The translations under genes were made by a program, and so were the position numbers. Below are positions 10,317 through 21,440 of a stretch of 64,000 nucleotides of DNA, one piece after another; positions within the stretch are counted from its first letter, which is position 1, and every line of letters begins with the position of its first letter. The notes under the pieces were generated by a model, which saw only the letters and a program-made list of their open reading frames with translations, searched no databases and had not been told where the DNA came from. Origin of the DNA: Phoronis australis (taxonomy: Eukaryota > Phoronida > Phoronidae); assembly GCA_002633005.1 (NCBI GenBank), contig NMRA01000140.1, positions 711,395 to 775,394 of the forward strand, given 5' to 3'.

Positions 10317-11611
10317 AGGGCCCGGTCTCCAATCTCCGTACTCAGACTCATACTCATACTCGAGATTTCATACTCAAAATCGTGCTCACTGGAGTCGTAC
10401 TCAAAAAAGTGTATCTTATGTCGTATTTCGAGTAGACTCCAAACGTACTCAAATCTGACACTCATACTCGAGTTGCTATGGAACTCTTTTTGATGTGAAA
10501 TGCAAAATCACGCAAAGCCGCACTGATTCATCGCTCCCTATTGGAATAGACCACCCCAGGAACTAGGCCTACATTATCGTCTGCTGTCCCTACAACTACA
10601 AGAGTATGTCTATAAACGTGGAATTCTGAGTGTTCTGTAACTGTTATTCATTTTTTAGTTTCAATAAATATTCTTATGCCATTTCTTTGATACATTGGCA
10701 ATAATTAAGCTTTACTTCTTGAGTTCCTCACCCAGTCCCAAAAATGTCTTAAGAAATTTGTAACAGCTTATCACATCACATCTCTATTGCTAATTTAGTC
10801 TTGACATAAAACCCATTGCTGTGTAGGCCAACGCTGATGTCAAACTTTGATACTGTATCTTTGTATTTTACCGGGATGTATCAAGTGAGTTGACATTTGG
10901 CACGTGAGTTAAAAAACAATACTTGTGCAGGCATTCAGAGTTCACCATTGGCAGTGAAGGGGACGAGACGTCTACTTAGAAATCGGCAAACAAAATCTGG
11001 AATTTCATTTGGGGATTGCGGAATTATAGATGACTAAGTTATGATGAGAAATGTATATACCTGACAGGGAAGCGAAATTTTTTAACTTCCCTCCCCTCTT
11101 CGTCTTTTGGAAACCCTACAAAACGTAGGCACACATACCGAAATATCGACAGCACAAACTTCTCACACGACTTTTCCCACTACTGCTTTCGACACTTGTT
11201 ATGACTCGCCGACAAGGGATTACAATGCGCCTGTTGCCAAGAATTGTAGAGGTAGAATGGCGGACATAACATACAGTGATACGGCGGGTTAATAAGGTGA
11301 AGAATAAGAAGATTTAAGATGAAAACTATTATCTCTGAAATGAAATTGAAGTGCTGAGATACGGTAAGAGGACTTATTTTTTAGATTTACTGTGTTTCTT
11401 GGTTCCCTTTCGATATTTTGTTCTCTGGCTCGTATTTATTTTCGAGTACGATTTCAAGCACACTGCCATACCAAACCTGAAATTTGAGCATAGACTCCGA
11501 ATGTTTACTCAAAATCGTACTCGAAATATAGATGAGAAACACTTCAGTTCGCGTACACTCGAAAAATGAGTACGTGCTCGAAATTTCGAGTACAGATTTT
11601 TCGAGTATGAT
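10317..11611. mobile_element. Family B element with TACTCGA-motif ends (probable)
   Basis: The left end GGGCCCGGTCTCCAATCT is the same as that of the insertion at 12588. The first 180 bases and the last 200 bases (about 11430-11611) are dense in TACTCGA, TACTCAAA and TTCGAGTA motifs in both orientations, while the middle lacks them. A matching right terminal GGGCCC was not found, so the right edge is a guess. The middle has no recognisable transposase. Confidence 0.5.
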
Positions 11612-11698
11612 GAATCAAGTCAACGAAAGCAGCAGGCTTGCAGAGATATTGCTCTAGAATAAAGGCCAGAAAGAAAATGTCATCAGTGAAAAATTTGC

Positions 11699-13541
11699 CC
11701 AGAAAAATGGTGAGGGACCCAGTGGCAGATCTAGGATATCATGAGGAGATTTCATTTTGTATTGTCTGTGTCCAACACAAGTAATTGCTCTCGATTACCC
11801 GTAAATGCTCTCATTTATTTCCGTGTCATTTTACTTTTTTGCAGCCAAGGAAGGGGGGGGGGGGCGCAGGAACCTGATCCAGGATTTTGAGTTAGGGGAA
11901 CCAAGACAGAGTATTTGCCAGGATTTTGCCTGTCAGACATTCGCATCCCCGAAATGCCAAATGGAAACGAGGAGAACTTTAGGGGAGCCATGGCTCCCTT
12001 GGCTCCTCCCTATAAATCCGCCCCTGGGGCAGGACACCTGCGCGGCAACCTTAAATAGGGGACCAATTGAGATGGAACTCGGCCAGAATAATCATTAGAT
12101 GCCTTTTTAGTCATAAGCGTAGCTCTTGCGACCATGACGCTCTGCTCGAACCGTCATACTCTGAGGAATCCGAAGGACACCCTTCGGTACGTGCTGGTCT
12201 ACGTATAGGCGGATCCAGGGGGTTCCCTTTTTCACTTGATTTTAGTGATATCAAATGCATAATTTTCAAATTGTAGTGACCCAGACCCTCCTTTTAAAAA
12301 TCCTTGATCCGAACCCCCCCCCCCCTTAAAAATTCTTGGTCCCACTGTTACGTTTAATCTTGTGTCATCCTAAAACTGAATATTGAAAATAGATCGTTCT
12401 CGCTCTAAAACTACATCGTAAATGCACACCACAGCGTCATTTATTTGCGCCTATATCATGCAAGTCTGTCATATTTAACAGTTAAACCTGGGTATGACCA
12501 AGTCTAAAGTTAAACCTGGTTTAAGATCTTAATGCAGGTCTAAGTAATATAAACCTCGTTGGTGTAATGAAAACTAACTTAGACCTGGGCCCGGTCTCCA
12601 ATCTTTTTACTCGAAATGGAACTCGAAATTAGGTTTAGCATTTTTTACTCTACTTTTGGGCGAACTCAAGATAAGTGTCTATCATTCTATGCTCGAGTAC
12701 ACAATAACTTAACGTAGATAATTTATTGCCCTTAGTTCACAGTTTGTAAACCCAATATTAAATCAATAAGTTCGAGTTTGAACTCGAAATTTCGAGTTTT
12801 TACTCGAGTTTGTAGCACAAATATAAGGGTTTTCAAGGGCAAACTTGAACTAGAAACTCCTATGCATAAACTATAATCTATTCGAGCACAGTCTGATAAC
12901 CAATTATCTTAAGTTCGCAAAAAAGGAGCAGAGAAATTGCCAAAAATAGTTTGGAGTTCGTTTCGAGTACAAAGATTAGAGACCGGGCCCAGGTCTAAAC
13001 AGAAGTTAAACCAGGTTTTACTAGACCACGGGTCTAAAAGTTAAACCACCTTTATGAAATGCAGATTATCTTTAAACCTGATCTAAGTCCAGTTTAAACC
13101 AGGTTTAACTTTAAACCACCTTTATGAAATCGGCTGAATATGTCCAGAATAACTGGTATTGTCAAGACGAGCACATTCGGCGTTGTGAGGGCAAGAGAGT
13201 TCGTATTCCGTGACGTTAGTCGAGCTAAGGATGCGAACCTTTCCGCGAGTATTGAATCATATTACATGATTTGGAGCTCGTACAGCAGTTCGACAAAGTT
13301 ATTACGGACGCCCACGGCCTAGTAATGTTTTTGCTGAATATGCACCACTAGAAGCAGGATATTCTAAGCGCGCACCCAGCTTAAAATATAAGGGAGCACG
13401 AATTTTTCGGTACACGGACCTTTTACTGAGGAATATCAACGAGGACTAAAAAAACGGGGTCACTAGGCTCAGGCTTAAGGATTGCGCATCCCCGCCGAAT
13501 TCCTGTGGACTTTGTGGCCTTTTGTCTCGTTTGCTCGGACT
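11699..13541 (+). repeat. Duplicated block, copy 1 (with nested insertion)
   Basis: From CCAGAAAAATGGTGAGGG to TTTGCTCGGACT this block is almost identical to 19577-21026, in the same orientation and 7.9 kb away. Differences are scattered substitutions, small indels, and about 400 bases at 12588-12990 present only here. The block contains a hAT-like TIR piece (CAGTGGCAGATCTAGG about 11720 to AAATCCGCCCCTG about 12025), an inverted family A element ending at 13137, and about 400 bases of unique sequence with a 60-codon open frame of unknown nature. Confidence 0.92.
12588..12990. mobile_element. Family B TIR element inserted in family A element
   Basis: About 400 bases flanked by terminal inverted repeats: GGGCCCGGTCTCCAATCTTT on the left and AAAGATTAGAGACCGGGCCC on the right, with TACTCGAAA also mirrored just inside. 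The duplicate block at 19577 has the uninterrupted site (ACTTAGACCAGGTCTAAAC at about 20467), so the insertion is directly demonstrated. Flanks read CCTGG on the left and CCAGG on the right, a possible 5-bp target duplication with one mismatch. No coding capacity. Confidence 0.9.
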
Positions 13542-16500
13542 GTTTGTTTCATTGAGGCGGACCTTTTTGCCCAATTCGCCAAATTGGGGGGCTCCTTCGA
13601 GCCTCCCCCGGGTGCTCCAATGTATTCAACTGCAGAGTTAGCCAAGTTAAGCGAAAAGAAAAATTTTCGTGAATAATAACCGATAGTGTGGCAAAATGGT
13701 CGATATTTAGGGCGTCCAAATAGTTTTTCTTTTGAAGGTCGCTCCTAAGCAAACATTTGTCGGTGAAACGTGGGATTCTCGCGCCGCATTATCTAAGCAG
13801 ACTATACTGTGTGGCCTTATTTTTTATTATCTGCAAGATTGACTGACGGGATTCAAAGACTTCAAAGTATTGAACGGTAAACGAGATTTTCACAGATTTT
13901 TAACCGACGCTAACACTGCAGCAGGTTACCACTGAAATTCACCAGAATGAACTTTAACACATTTCAATTCTGGACAGGTCCCTACGACCCTTTGCAATCA
14001 CAGAAACCTTTCTTATTCAAAATACGAATTTTAACGTCAGATTTACAAATATATGAGTTTTCTAAAATGGATTTAAAATCCTGACAAACACCTTTTCTTG
14101 AAATGTTAATTTTTATCCATCCAGAACAGTTCACGATCGAAACAATTTTTACTAGTCATAAACAAATCTTTTAAGAAATTTATGTGTCACGGGATTTTGA
14201 TGCTGGTTAAAAATCGATTAAATCGATATAATACTTCTTCAAAGCAGCAAATTATGTAGATAGTTCGACGAATTAAACAACGATCACCATGCCCGGATCC
14301 AAAAATAATTGCGCCCGAGGATTATTATGTATCAAGAAAATGTCGTTCCGAGCTTTATCAGTGAATGTGTATTTGGTTAAGGAGTTTAAATTAGGATGCC
14401 TCTTCAGTGATCTGTAACGATATAGCAATATCGTAAGGCTCTCGGATACGCCCACGTGGTTTTACCCTTTATGATAGCGCATTGTGCGTTTTACCTATTG
14501 TCAGGATCTCGGGGGGATACTCGACTACAATTTGAAAGGAGTGCAGCTGGAAAATTAGATTACCCACCCATGTGGGGAGTGCATTCGAAATAAAAAGATC
14601 CATTTGTGGTTATCTTAGATGAAAAAACACCCTTTCATAGGAGTTAAGTCCATGAACTTTAACCGGGAAACAAGACAAGAAGAGACACCGTTGTAACCAA
14701 TATTTTAAAATTATAGATGATATTAAAAATACTTCGATTTTTGTTGCTGACAAATGATGCACGTGCTAGAGTACCGAACGCTTTTTTGGAGGGGGGGGGG
14801 CGGAATCTTGTCGATAAAGGCAGCATTTAATAGGGAAGGTGTTTCAAAATGGTAACCCTTAGCAGCACGAAAATTGGTCATCACAGAAAAAGACCAATCA
14901 TTTCTCGGAGCGACACGTCGCTTAAACCTCTTTTATGAGAACACCCCCGACGTATTGGGTCATACACTGATCGTGGTAAACACAATAGCCTCACAGCTAA
15001 TAAGTTTTTTGAAAGGTTTACATAGTTCGCATACTAAAGCGAGTTGTTCAAGTACGTATGTTATATACATCTGACCAGGATATTGGACTCAGAGGACAGA
15101 GTGGCGATCAGTGACGCGGGAATCATGATATTTGTTCTCACCTTTACCGTATTCGTTGTCCTGAGTGTCAAGGATGTGTGTGGGTATGTAAACCGCTTCT
15201 TTTCATGGCGGGTCTAACAACGGCTAGACTCCTTTGACGACTTATGTTGGTCTGATGCGATGAAGCAGTGATCAAACTGTAATTTTAAGTTGGGCTGATG
15301 CGGTCAAGCAGTTGTCAAATTGTAATTTTAGGAACCCTTACCGCAGTGATGAGAAAAGAGAGGTAACAGAAAAGACGCAGCATAGAAAAAGAACGAAGTT
15401 AACTCAGAATAGGTCAAACTCGGTCAGAGGACTACAAAATGATCTTTGTTCAAATAACAAAACCTGACCGACGGGATAGTAAGTTTCACTAAAAACGGAC
15501 TTGTCTTTAATCGAGTTCAGCGAATGTCTGGCAGACAACGGCGAGGACTAGTGATTTGTACTATAATACATATAGCAAAACCCAACAGACCTCGATATTT
15601 TATAACTCTGGTCAAACTTAGTGACAAGATTTCTAACACCAATCTTCAAACATAACGCGTTTTGGCCGTCAAACCGATTATATCCCATTTGTCAATATCG
15701 GGGGCTGTAATTAAAATATCCTTTCCCTCTCAACATACTCAGTGTATGCCATTGAAATTTGAAACCCGGTGTAAAACAGAAATCTCGGAGTCGAAAATGA
15801 ATCCCTGCAACTTCAAAACAGCTAGCCAGCCCGGAAAACACAAACCGCGTGGATCGGACAGGACACCCGGAAAATTTTTCAAATTTTCTGAGACTTTGTC
15901 AGTACCTTCAAACTTTGAGTTAAAGGATCTTCAAATATTTTCCGGTTGTTTTCCTTGTATTTTCTTGGTAAAAAGTATCAATAATAAAACGTAACTTATA
16001 GTTTGGCTTTGTTATTTGATTTTTATCGGTAAAACTCCTGCAACTTGTCTGTGGAAGAATTTCAACACATTCAATACTCTTAACACGTTATCTTCTTCGG
16101 TGAATATTAAGTTAATATCAGATTATTCAATAGTTTTTCCAAAAAAATTCAAAAATGAAAAACAAAAATACTACTTCGACTTTCGAGTACTGTTGTTGAT
16201 TAATTCCTTCAAATACTTTTAGTACCTTCGGCACAATTAGTTTCCGGATTTTGAAATGGAACGCGAGAGTTATTCACTCAAAAGACATGTAGCGTGACCA
16301 ATTTCACCGTTCTTGCCCTCGCAAAAGTGTACTTCAACTCCTCATCGATTATTAAAACGGAATATGAAATCGGAATTTATGAACTCAACGCATTCACACT
16401 CTTTTTTGGAGGATCACTGTTGCAAAAATTGCTCTGAAATTGGGTTTGCTTGTATTAAAATATTAAAAACTCGTAACGAAATGAAACCAGTTTCGATAAT

Positions 16501-17777
16501 TTGTTGTGACATGTAGGCAGCCTCGTGGAAGAACAACAGATGATTGAAGAATTGGAGAAAAAAGAAACTGGCCAATAGGTGACGCAAGATTTCATGGCGC
16601 CGAAAGCCGACGCAAAAGATTGTACCACAACTTTGGCAACAGAACAACGATAGACCTGGAACGTCAATCGGTCACAAGTTATCTACAATTCCAATAATAT
16701 ATAGTAAAACAGCATATCACAACTATTTGAAGTAGGAAGATCTGTTTTTTCATGAAAATGTGAAATTGACACATGTCGCATGAACTCAAGGCATTTTAAA
16801 GGCACTAAGGTACCATTTTCTTGAGATGAACAAAGTTTGACAGAAAGTACGGGACGACTTGTGTTTCGACCCCCGGGTATCCAGTCTGAACGACGGGGTT
16901 CCTTTTTTAACGGTTGTGGTTCGTGTCTGTTGGGTTGGCTAGCTGCTTTGAAGGTGCAGGAGTCTGTTTTCGACTCCGTAATATTTGTTTTACACTGGGG
17001 TTCTAAATTCGATGGAACACCTAGATACTGTAAATGTTATCCGGTTCAATGATCACATTCGGTTGAAAAAAGTATTGAAAGTCTTCTTGTGCTCACGAGG
17101 TCACGGCATACGAATGCACGCGACATGAATTGTTGAATGCATCTTGCGTCAATAGACGAACAGTTGATTTCATTGACACTATAGCTCAGAGTAAGTGCTT
17201 TAAAAATGGCGAGATTGCGTCTACAAGTAAATACTTCTCACAATAGATTTGTGCGCAGTGATTTAAGAAAGGTTATGCGAAGTGACCGGAGAGTAGTGAA
17301 CGGTGTGTGAGGGTACATATTAGTTTTTTCGGGCAGGAAATAAGGGGCGCTAGTAAGTATAAACCACAGATAAATGATAGGTAATTGACATGAGCGACAC
17401 ACTTCTGACTATGCTTTTCTGGAAACAGTGCAACATAACACTCATAACTTTTGATGCACCTTTTATACAATAAATACTTATGTTCGAAGATCATGATATT
17501 AAACCGTTGTTAACATTCTCACCACTGTCATCTTGTAGATATATATTGAGCACTTTTGTGGAGAATAGGCTCGGTAAGAAGGTCCATGATAGGATTATTA
17601 AACGACATCAACGTCAGCAAAGAGTATTCCATAAAATCAAAATTCATCACGAATTTTGACGCATTTTCAAAACTTAGAGTTTGTGCGACTGGTTTCGCAG
17701 TGAAACGTGAACGGGAAAATAGGTCAGATTTTCCTTTTTAATCAAGGTGATTGGTTAACATGTATCTCTTGCCACAG
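13542..17777. other. Long intergenic stretch without recognised genes
   Basis: AT-rich. It contains a segment about 13556-13620 with a diverged relative at about 48090-48130 (GGCGGACCTTTTT and CTCCTTCGAGC versus GGCAGACCTTTTT and CTCGTTCGAGC), a poly-G run at 14787, and a two-copy 44-bp repeat at 15245. Open frames of 60-110 codons show no family motifs. Confidence 0.45.
15245..15332 (+). repeat. Two-copy 44-bp tandem repeat
   Basis: GTTGGTCTGATGCGATGAAG at 15245 and GTTGGGCTGATGCGGTCAAG at 15289 start two adjacent diverged units, each ending in TGTAATTTTA. Confidence 0.7.
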
Positions 17778-17982
17778 GTCCAAACATTTCCGGATGTCTA
17801 AGGAGGAGCTTCACATGTCCGAATACAGACGACAACTTGCAGTCTACGGGGAAGAGGAAGCCAAAACATTCCTACTTTCCCGTAAAAGGCGATACAGTGT
17901 GTCAGGCTTAGTTCATGAATGTAACGAAGGATGTGATGGGGAAGAGGTGGAAGAGTCCGTTGGTAGAGGATATGAAGGGAAG
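17778..17982 (+). CDS. Unidentified coding-like exon, weak insulin/relaxin A-chain resemblance
   Basis: An open stretch bounded by a good acceptor (CTCTTGCCACAG) and a donor (AAG|GTATGC), about 68 codons, with codon use more protein-like than its AT-rich surroundings. It reads as a charged segment (EEAKTF), then a tetrabasic SRKRR site, then GLVHECNEGCDGEEVEE. A polybasic site directly before a G-[IL]-V-x-E-C segment with C-x3-C is what the C-peptide/A-chain junction of insulin- and relaxin-family hormones looks like. However, the second cysteine of the usual CC pair and the distal A-chain cysteine are absent, no B-chain or signal exon was found upstream, and the entry phase (2) is not the phase 1 usual for that family. 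It may be a decayed hormone gene, or an unrelated exon. Confidence 0.3.
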
Positions 17983-18752
17983 GTATGCGTCTTTGTGACG
18001 AGAGTGCTTAAAAACACTAAACAATGTACTGGTTTTTCAACCAATCCTCGCTCCGTCCTCTACTAATGCACCACTAAGGCGGTTCCATACCAAGTGGGAA
18101 AATTGTTTAGTTTGTTTACTTTTAAATTGACGTTGGATGTGCTTTTTGACAGAATCAAAGTTGTAGTTGTAGAATGTAGCTGTTGTTGATGGTCACATTA
18201 TGGATTATGGAAATGACGCCATTCAAACATCATTTGTAACATAGCACTGTAGCCCAACGCCAACTCCCAGCTCGTGGCCTGCTGAGGTTGCGCAGCGCAT
18301 GCGTGAGAATGTTTGCATTCGCTTGTTCCGGTGTGTTTACTTGCAATGGAATTTACTGCCAATAAAACCTTTTGCATCTCCGCCTTTTTCAACAGAATTG
18401 CATTAGAAATCCCTTTGTCAGTTCTTGGTGATTATACCCGAAGTAAAGATAAAAATAATTTAATTCACGAGCAATTATATAATTTCAATGCTTCAAAACA
18501 TTTCTACCCTATAAAAAACAGGTTTCAGAATATGGATACCTCTCATTTGCTGGGAATAATTTAGTCCGACATTCACTTCTTTATATATTATTGGTACTTA
18601 GGTGCCGCTTGATACAATTACATTCTTCAGTAAAATTTCAGAATGCAGTGGCAATTACGAAAACTGCGATAAATTACTGAAATTTGCAGATAAAAGTTTT
18701 CTGATGGATAAAAAATGAGCAAACATCTATCACGTAGCTTTGAAATGTACAG
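17983..18752. other. Intergenic, nothing recognised
   Basis: No gene or clear repeat seen before the minisatellite. The overlapping small frames at 18198-18564 are on opposite strands and unconvincing. Confidence 0.4.
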
Positions 18753-18976
18753 TACTGTGGATAGCTCATCACATTGGTTGTACTGTGGATAGTTCATCAC
18801 ATTGGTTGTACTGTGAATAGCTCATCACATTGGTTGTCCCGTGAATAGCTCATCACATTGGTTGTACTGTGAATAGCTCATCACATTGGTTGTACTGTGA
18901 ATAGCTCATCACATTGGTTGTACTGTGAATAGCTCATCACATTGGTTGTACTGTGGATAGATCATCACACCGGCTG
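18753..18976 (+). repeat. 28-bp minisatellite, 8 units
   Basis: Eight head-to-tail units of TACTGTGAATAGCTCATCAC followed by ATTGGTTG (28 bases), with a few substitutions mainly in the first two, the fourth and the last units. There are no spacers, so this is a minisatellite and not a CRISPR array. Confidence 0.97.
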
Positions 18977-19576
18977 CAGTAAACTCTTTTCTTCAGAAAG
19001 TAAAAAAGTTAGTGATCCTGATACATATAGTGTCTGTTATGGTAAACAAGACACATTTGAACATGTTTTTGCGATTGTTGCGTACTTAAAGAAAGTGGAC
19101 TCTGGAAAATAACCGTATTTGTAAAAATCAGACGATATTATTTTAACACCTGTTGCATAGTTTTCACGGCCAACTTTCAAGAACGAAAAAACGGAAGATC
19201 TGGATTGAGCGACAATTCATGACTAAAAAGCGAGACATCTGGGTCTAAGCCAAAACATAAGGGTGAAATATTCGCTGCAATAAACAAAAACGTACCGACA
19301 GCGAACGGGAGATATAACACCCAAAAACGCCCGAAAGCGATTTTTGTTGCCGTTTTTTATAGTTGAATGGAAAATTGGAAGTACCACAAAAACGTAAAAT
19401 GTCCCGTTTTTATATTTTTAAGTCAAGCGGGAAACTATAGCTACGTCGTCTGGGAAATTACAATAGTACAAGGTAATATTTCAATTTGAGCATGTATCAA
19501 AATGCGGGAAATTTAGAGGGTGTGGCGGGATGGCGGAAAACTTAAAAAGTGGGGAAGTCCGCCAAGAGCGAATTGG
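18977..19576. other. Intergenic, nothing recognised
   Basis: AT-rich sequence between the minisatellite and the second duplicated block; no features seen. Confidence 0.4.
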
Positions 19577-21026
19577 CCAGAAAAATGGTGAGGGACCCAG
19601 TGGCAGATCTAGGATATCATGAGGAGATTTCATTTTGTATTGTCTGTGTCCAACACAAGTAATTGCTCTCGATTACCCGTAAATGCTCTCATTTATTTCC
19701 GTGTCATTTTACTTTTTTGCAGCCAAGGAAAGGGGGGGGCACAGGAGCCTGATCCAGGATTTTGAGTTAGGGGAACCAAGACAGAGTATTTGCCAGGGTT
19801 TTGCCTGTCATACATTCGCATCCCCGAAATGCCAAATGGAAACGAAGGGGAACTTTAGGGGAGCCATGGCTCCCTTGGCTCCTCCCTATAAATCCGCCCC
19901 TGGGGCAGGACACCTGCGCGGCAACCTTAAATAGGGGACCAATTGAGATGGAACTCGACCAGAATAATCATTAGATGCCTTTTTAGTCATACGCGTAGCG
20001 CTTGCGACCATGACGCTCTGCTCGAACCGTCATACTCTGAGGAATCCGAAGGACACCCTTCGGTACGTACTGGTCTACGTATAGGCGGATCCAGGGGGTT
20101 CAAGGGGTCCGAATCCCTTTTTCACTTGATTTTAGTGATATCAAATGCATAATTTTCAAATTGTAGTGACCCAGACCTTCCTTTTAAAAATCCTTGATCC
20201 GAACCCCTCCCCCCCTTAAAAATTCTTGGTCCCACTGTTACGTTTGATCTTGTGTCATCCTAAAACTGAATATTGCAAATAGTCCGTTCTCGCTCTAAAA
20301 CTACATCGTAAATGCACACCACAGCGTCATTCATTTGCGCCTATATCATGCAAGTCTGTCATATTTAACAGTTAAACCTGGGTATGACTAAGTCTAAAGT
20401 TAAACCTGGTTTAAGATCTTAATGCTGGTCTAAGTAATATAGACCTCGTTGGTGTAATGAAAACTAACTTAGACCAGGTCTAAACAGAAGTTAAACCAGG
20501 TTTTACTAGACCACGGGTCTAAAAGTTAAACCACCTTTATGAAATGCAGATTATCTTTAAACTTGATCTAATTCCAGTTTAAACCAGGTTTAACTTTAAA
20601 CCACCTTTATGAAATCGGCTGAATATGTCCAACATAACTGGTATTGTCAAGACGATCACATTCGGCGTTGTGAGGGCAAGAGAATTCGTATTCCATGACG
20701 TTAGTCGAGCTAAGGATGCGAACCTTTCCGCGGGTATTGAATCATATTACATGATTTGGAGCTCGTACAGCAGTTCGACAAAGTTATTACGGCCGCCCAT
20801 GGCCTAGTAATGTTTTTGCTGAATACGCATCACTAGAAGCAGGATATTCTAAGCGCGCACCCAGCTTAAAATATAAGGGGGCACGAATTTTTCGGTACAC
20901 GGACCTTTTACTGAAGAATATCAACGAGGACTAAAAAAACGGGGTCACTAGGCTCAGGCTTAAGGATTGCGCATCCCCGCCGAATTCCTGTGGACTTTGT
21001 GGCCTTTTGTCTCGTTTGCTCGGACT
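19577..21026 (+). repeat. Duplicated block, copy 2 (empty site)
   Basis: Same content as 11699-13541 without the 400-base family B insertion. It retains a 17-base stretch around 20100 (GGTTCAAGGGGTCCGAAT) that copy 1 has lost. Ends in TTTGCTCGGACT like copy 1, then diverges abruptly on both sides. Confidence 0.92.
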
Positions 21027-21317
21027 TATTGGCAAATACATTGTACGCTAAGCTAAACTTTCATTCATTAAAATTTTATTTCACGGGTATTGGTAAATAC
21101 TACAGATAACAGTAGGCCTACCTCTCAGGAATGGAATCAACAAAAAACGGTAACTGGGGAAGAGGTAAACATTCCACAAATGAATTATTGTAGAAACAAT
21201 TGAAAACAGTAATAGTACACGCACGCCCGCACGTTGTATCAGACTCGCGCAGGTCGCGCGTGTTTGCCCATTACAATGTTCACCTGGAACCATTTTTATG
21301 CTTTTTGGATATACAGT

Positions 21318-21432
21318 TAAAACAGAGCTGAGGAGCTCAAGGGCTTAGCTGTGTGACCCAATGGGACTAGAACCCACGACCTCGAGTAAAAAAATGAGGC
21401 ATCTATCACACTAAGCCACACTGCCTCCTCGG
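21318..21432 (-). repeat. tRNA-derived SINE
   Basis: On the minus strand there is a polymerase III A-box-like TGGCTTAGTGTGATAG (21418-21403) and a B-box GGTTCTAGTCCC (about 21374-21363) at tRNA spacing, followed by a non-tRNA tail. The presumptive acceptor arms do not pair, so it is a SINE head and not a working tRNA gene. Confidence 0.65.
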
Positions 21433-21440
21433 TACATATA

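Noticed and set aside
18753-18976. CRISPR-like array
   Set aside because: 28-bp units are contiguous with no spacers, and the sequence is eukaryotic.
21318-21432. Functional tRNA gene on the minus strand
   Set aside because: A- and B-boxes are present but the acceptor arms do not pair; SINE-like tail follows.
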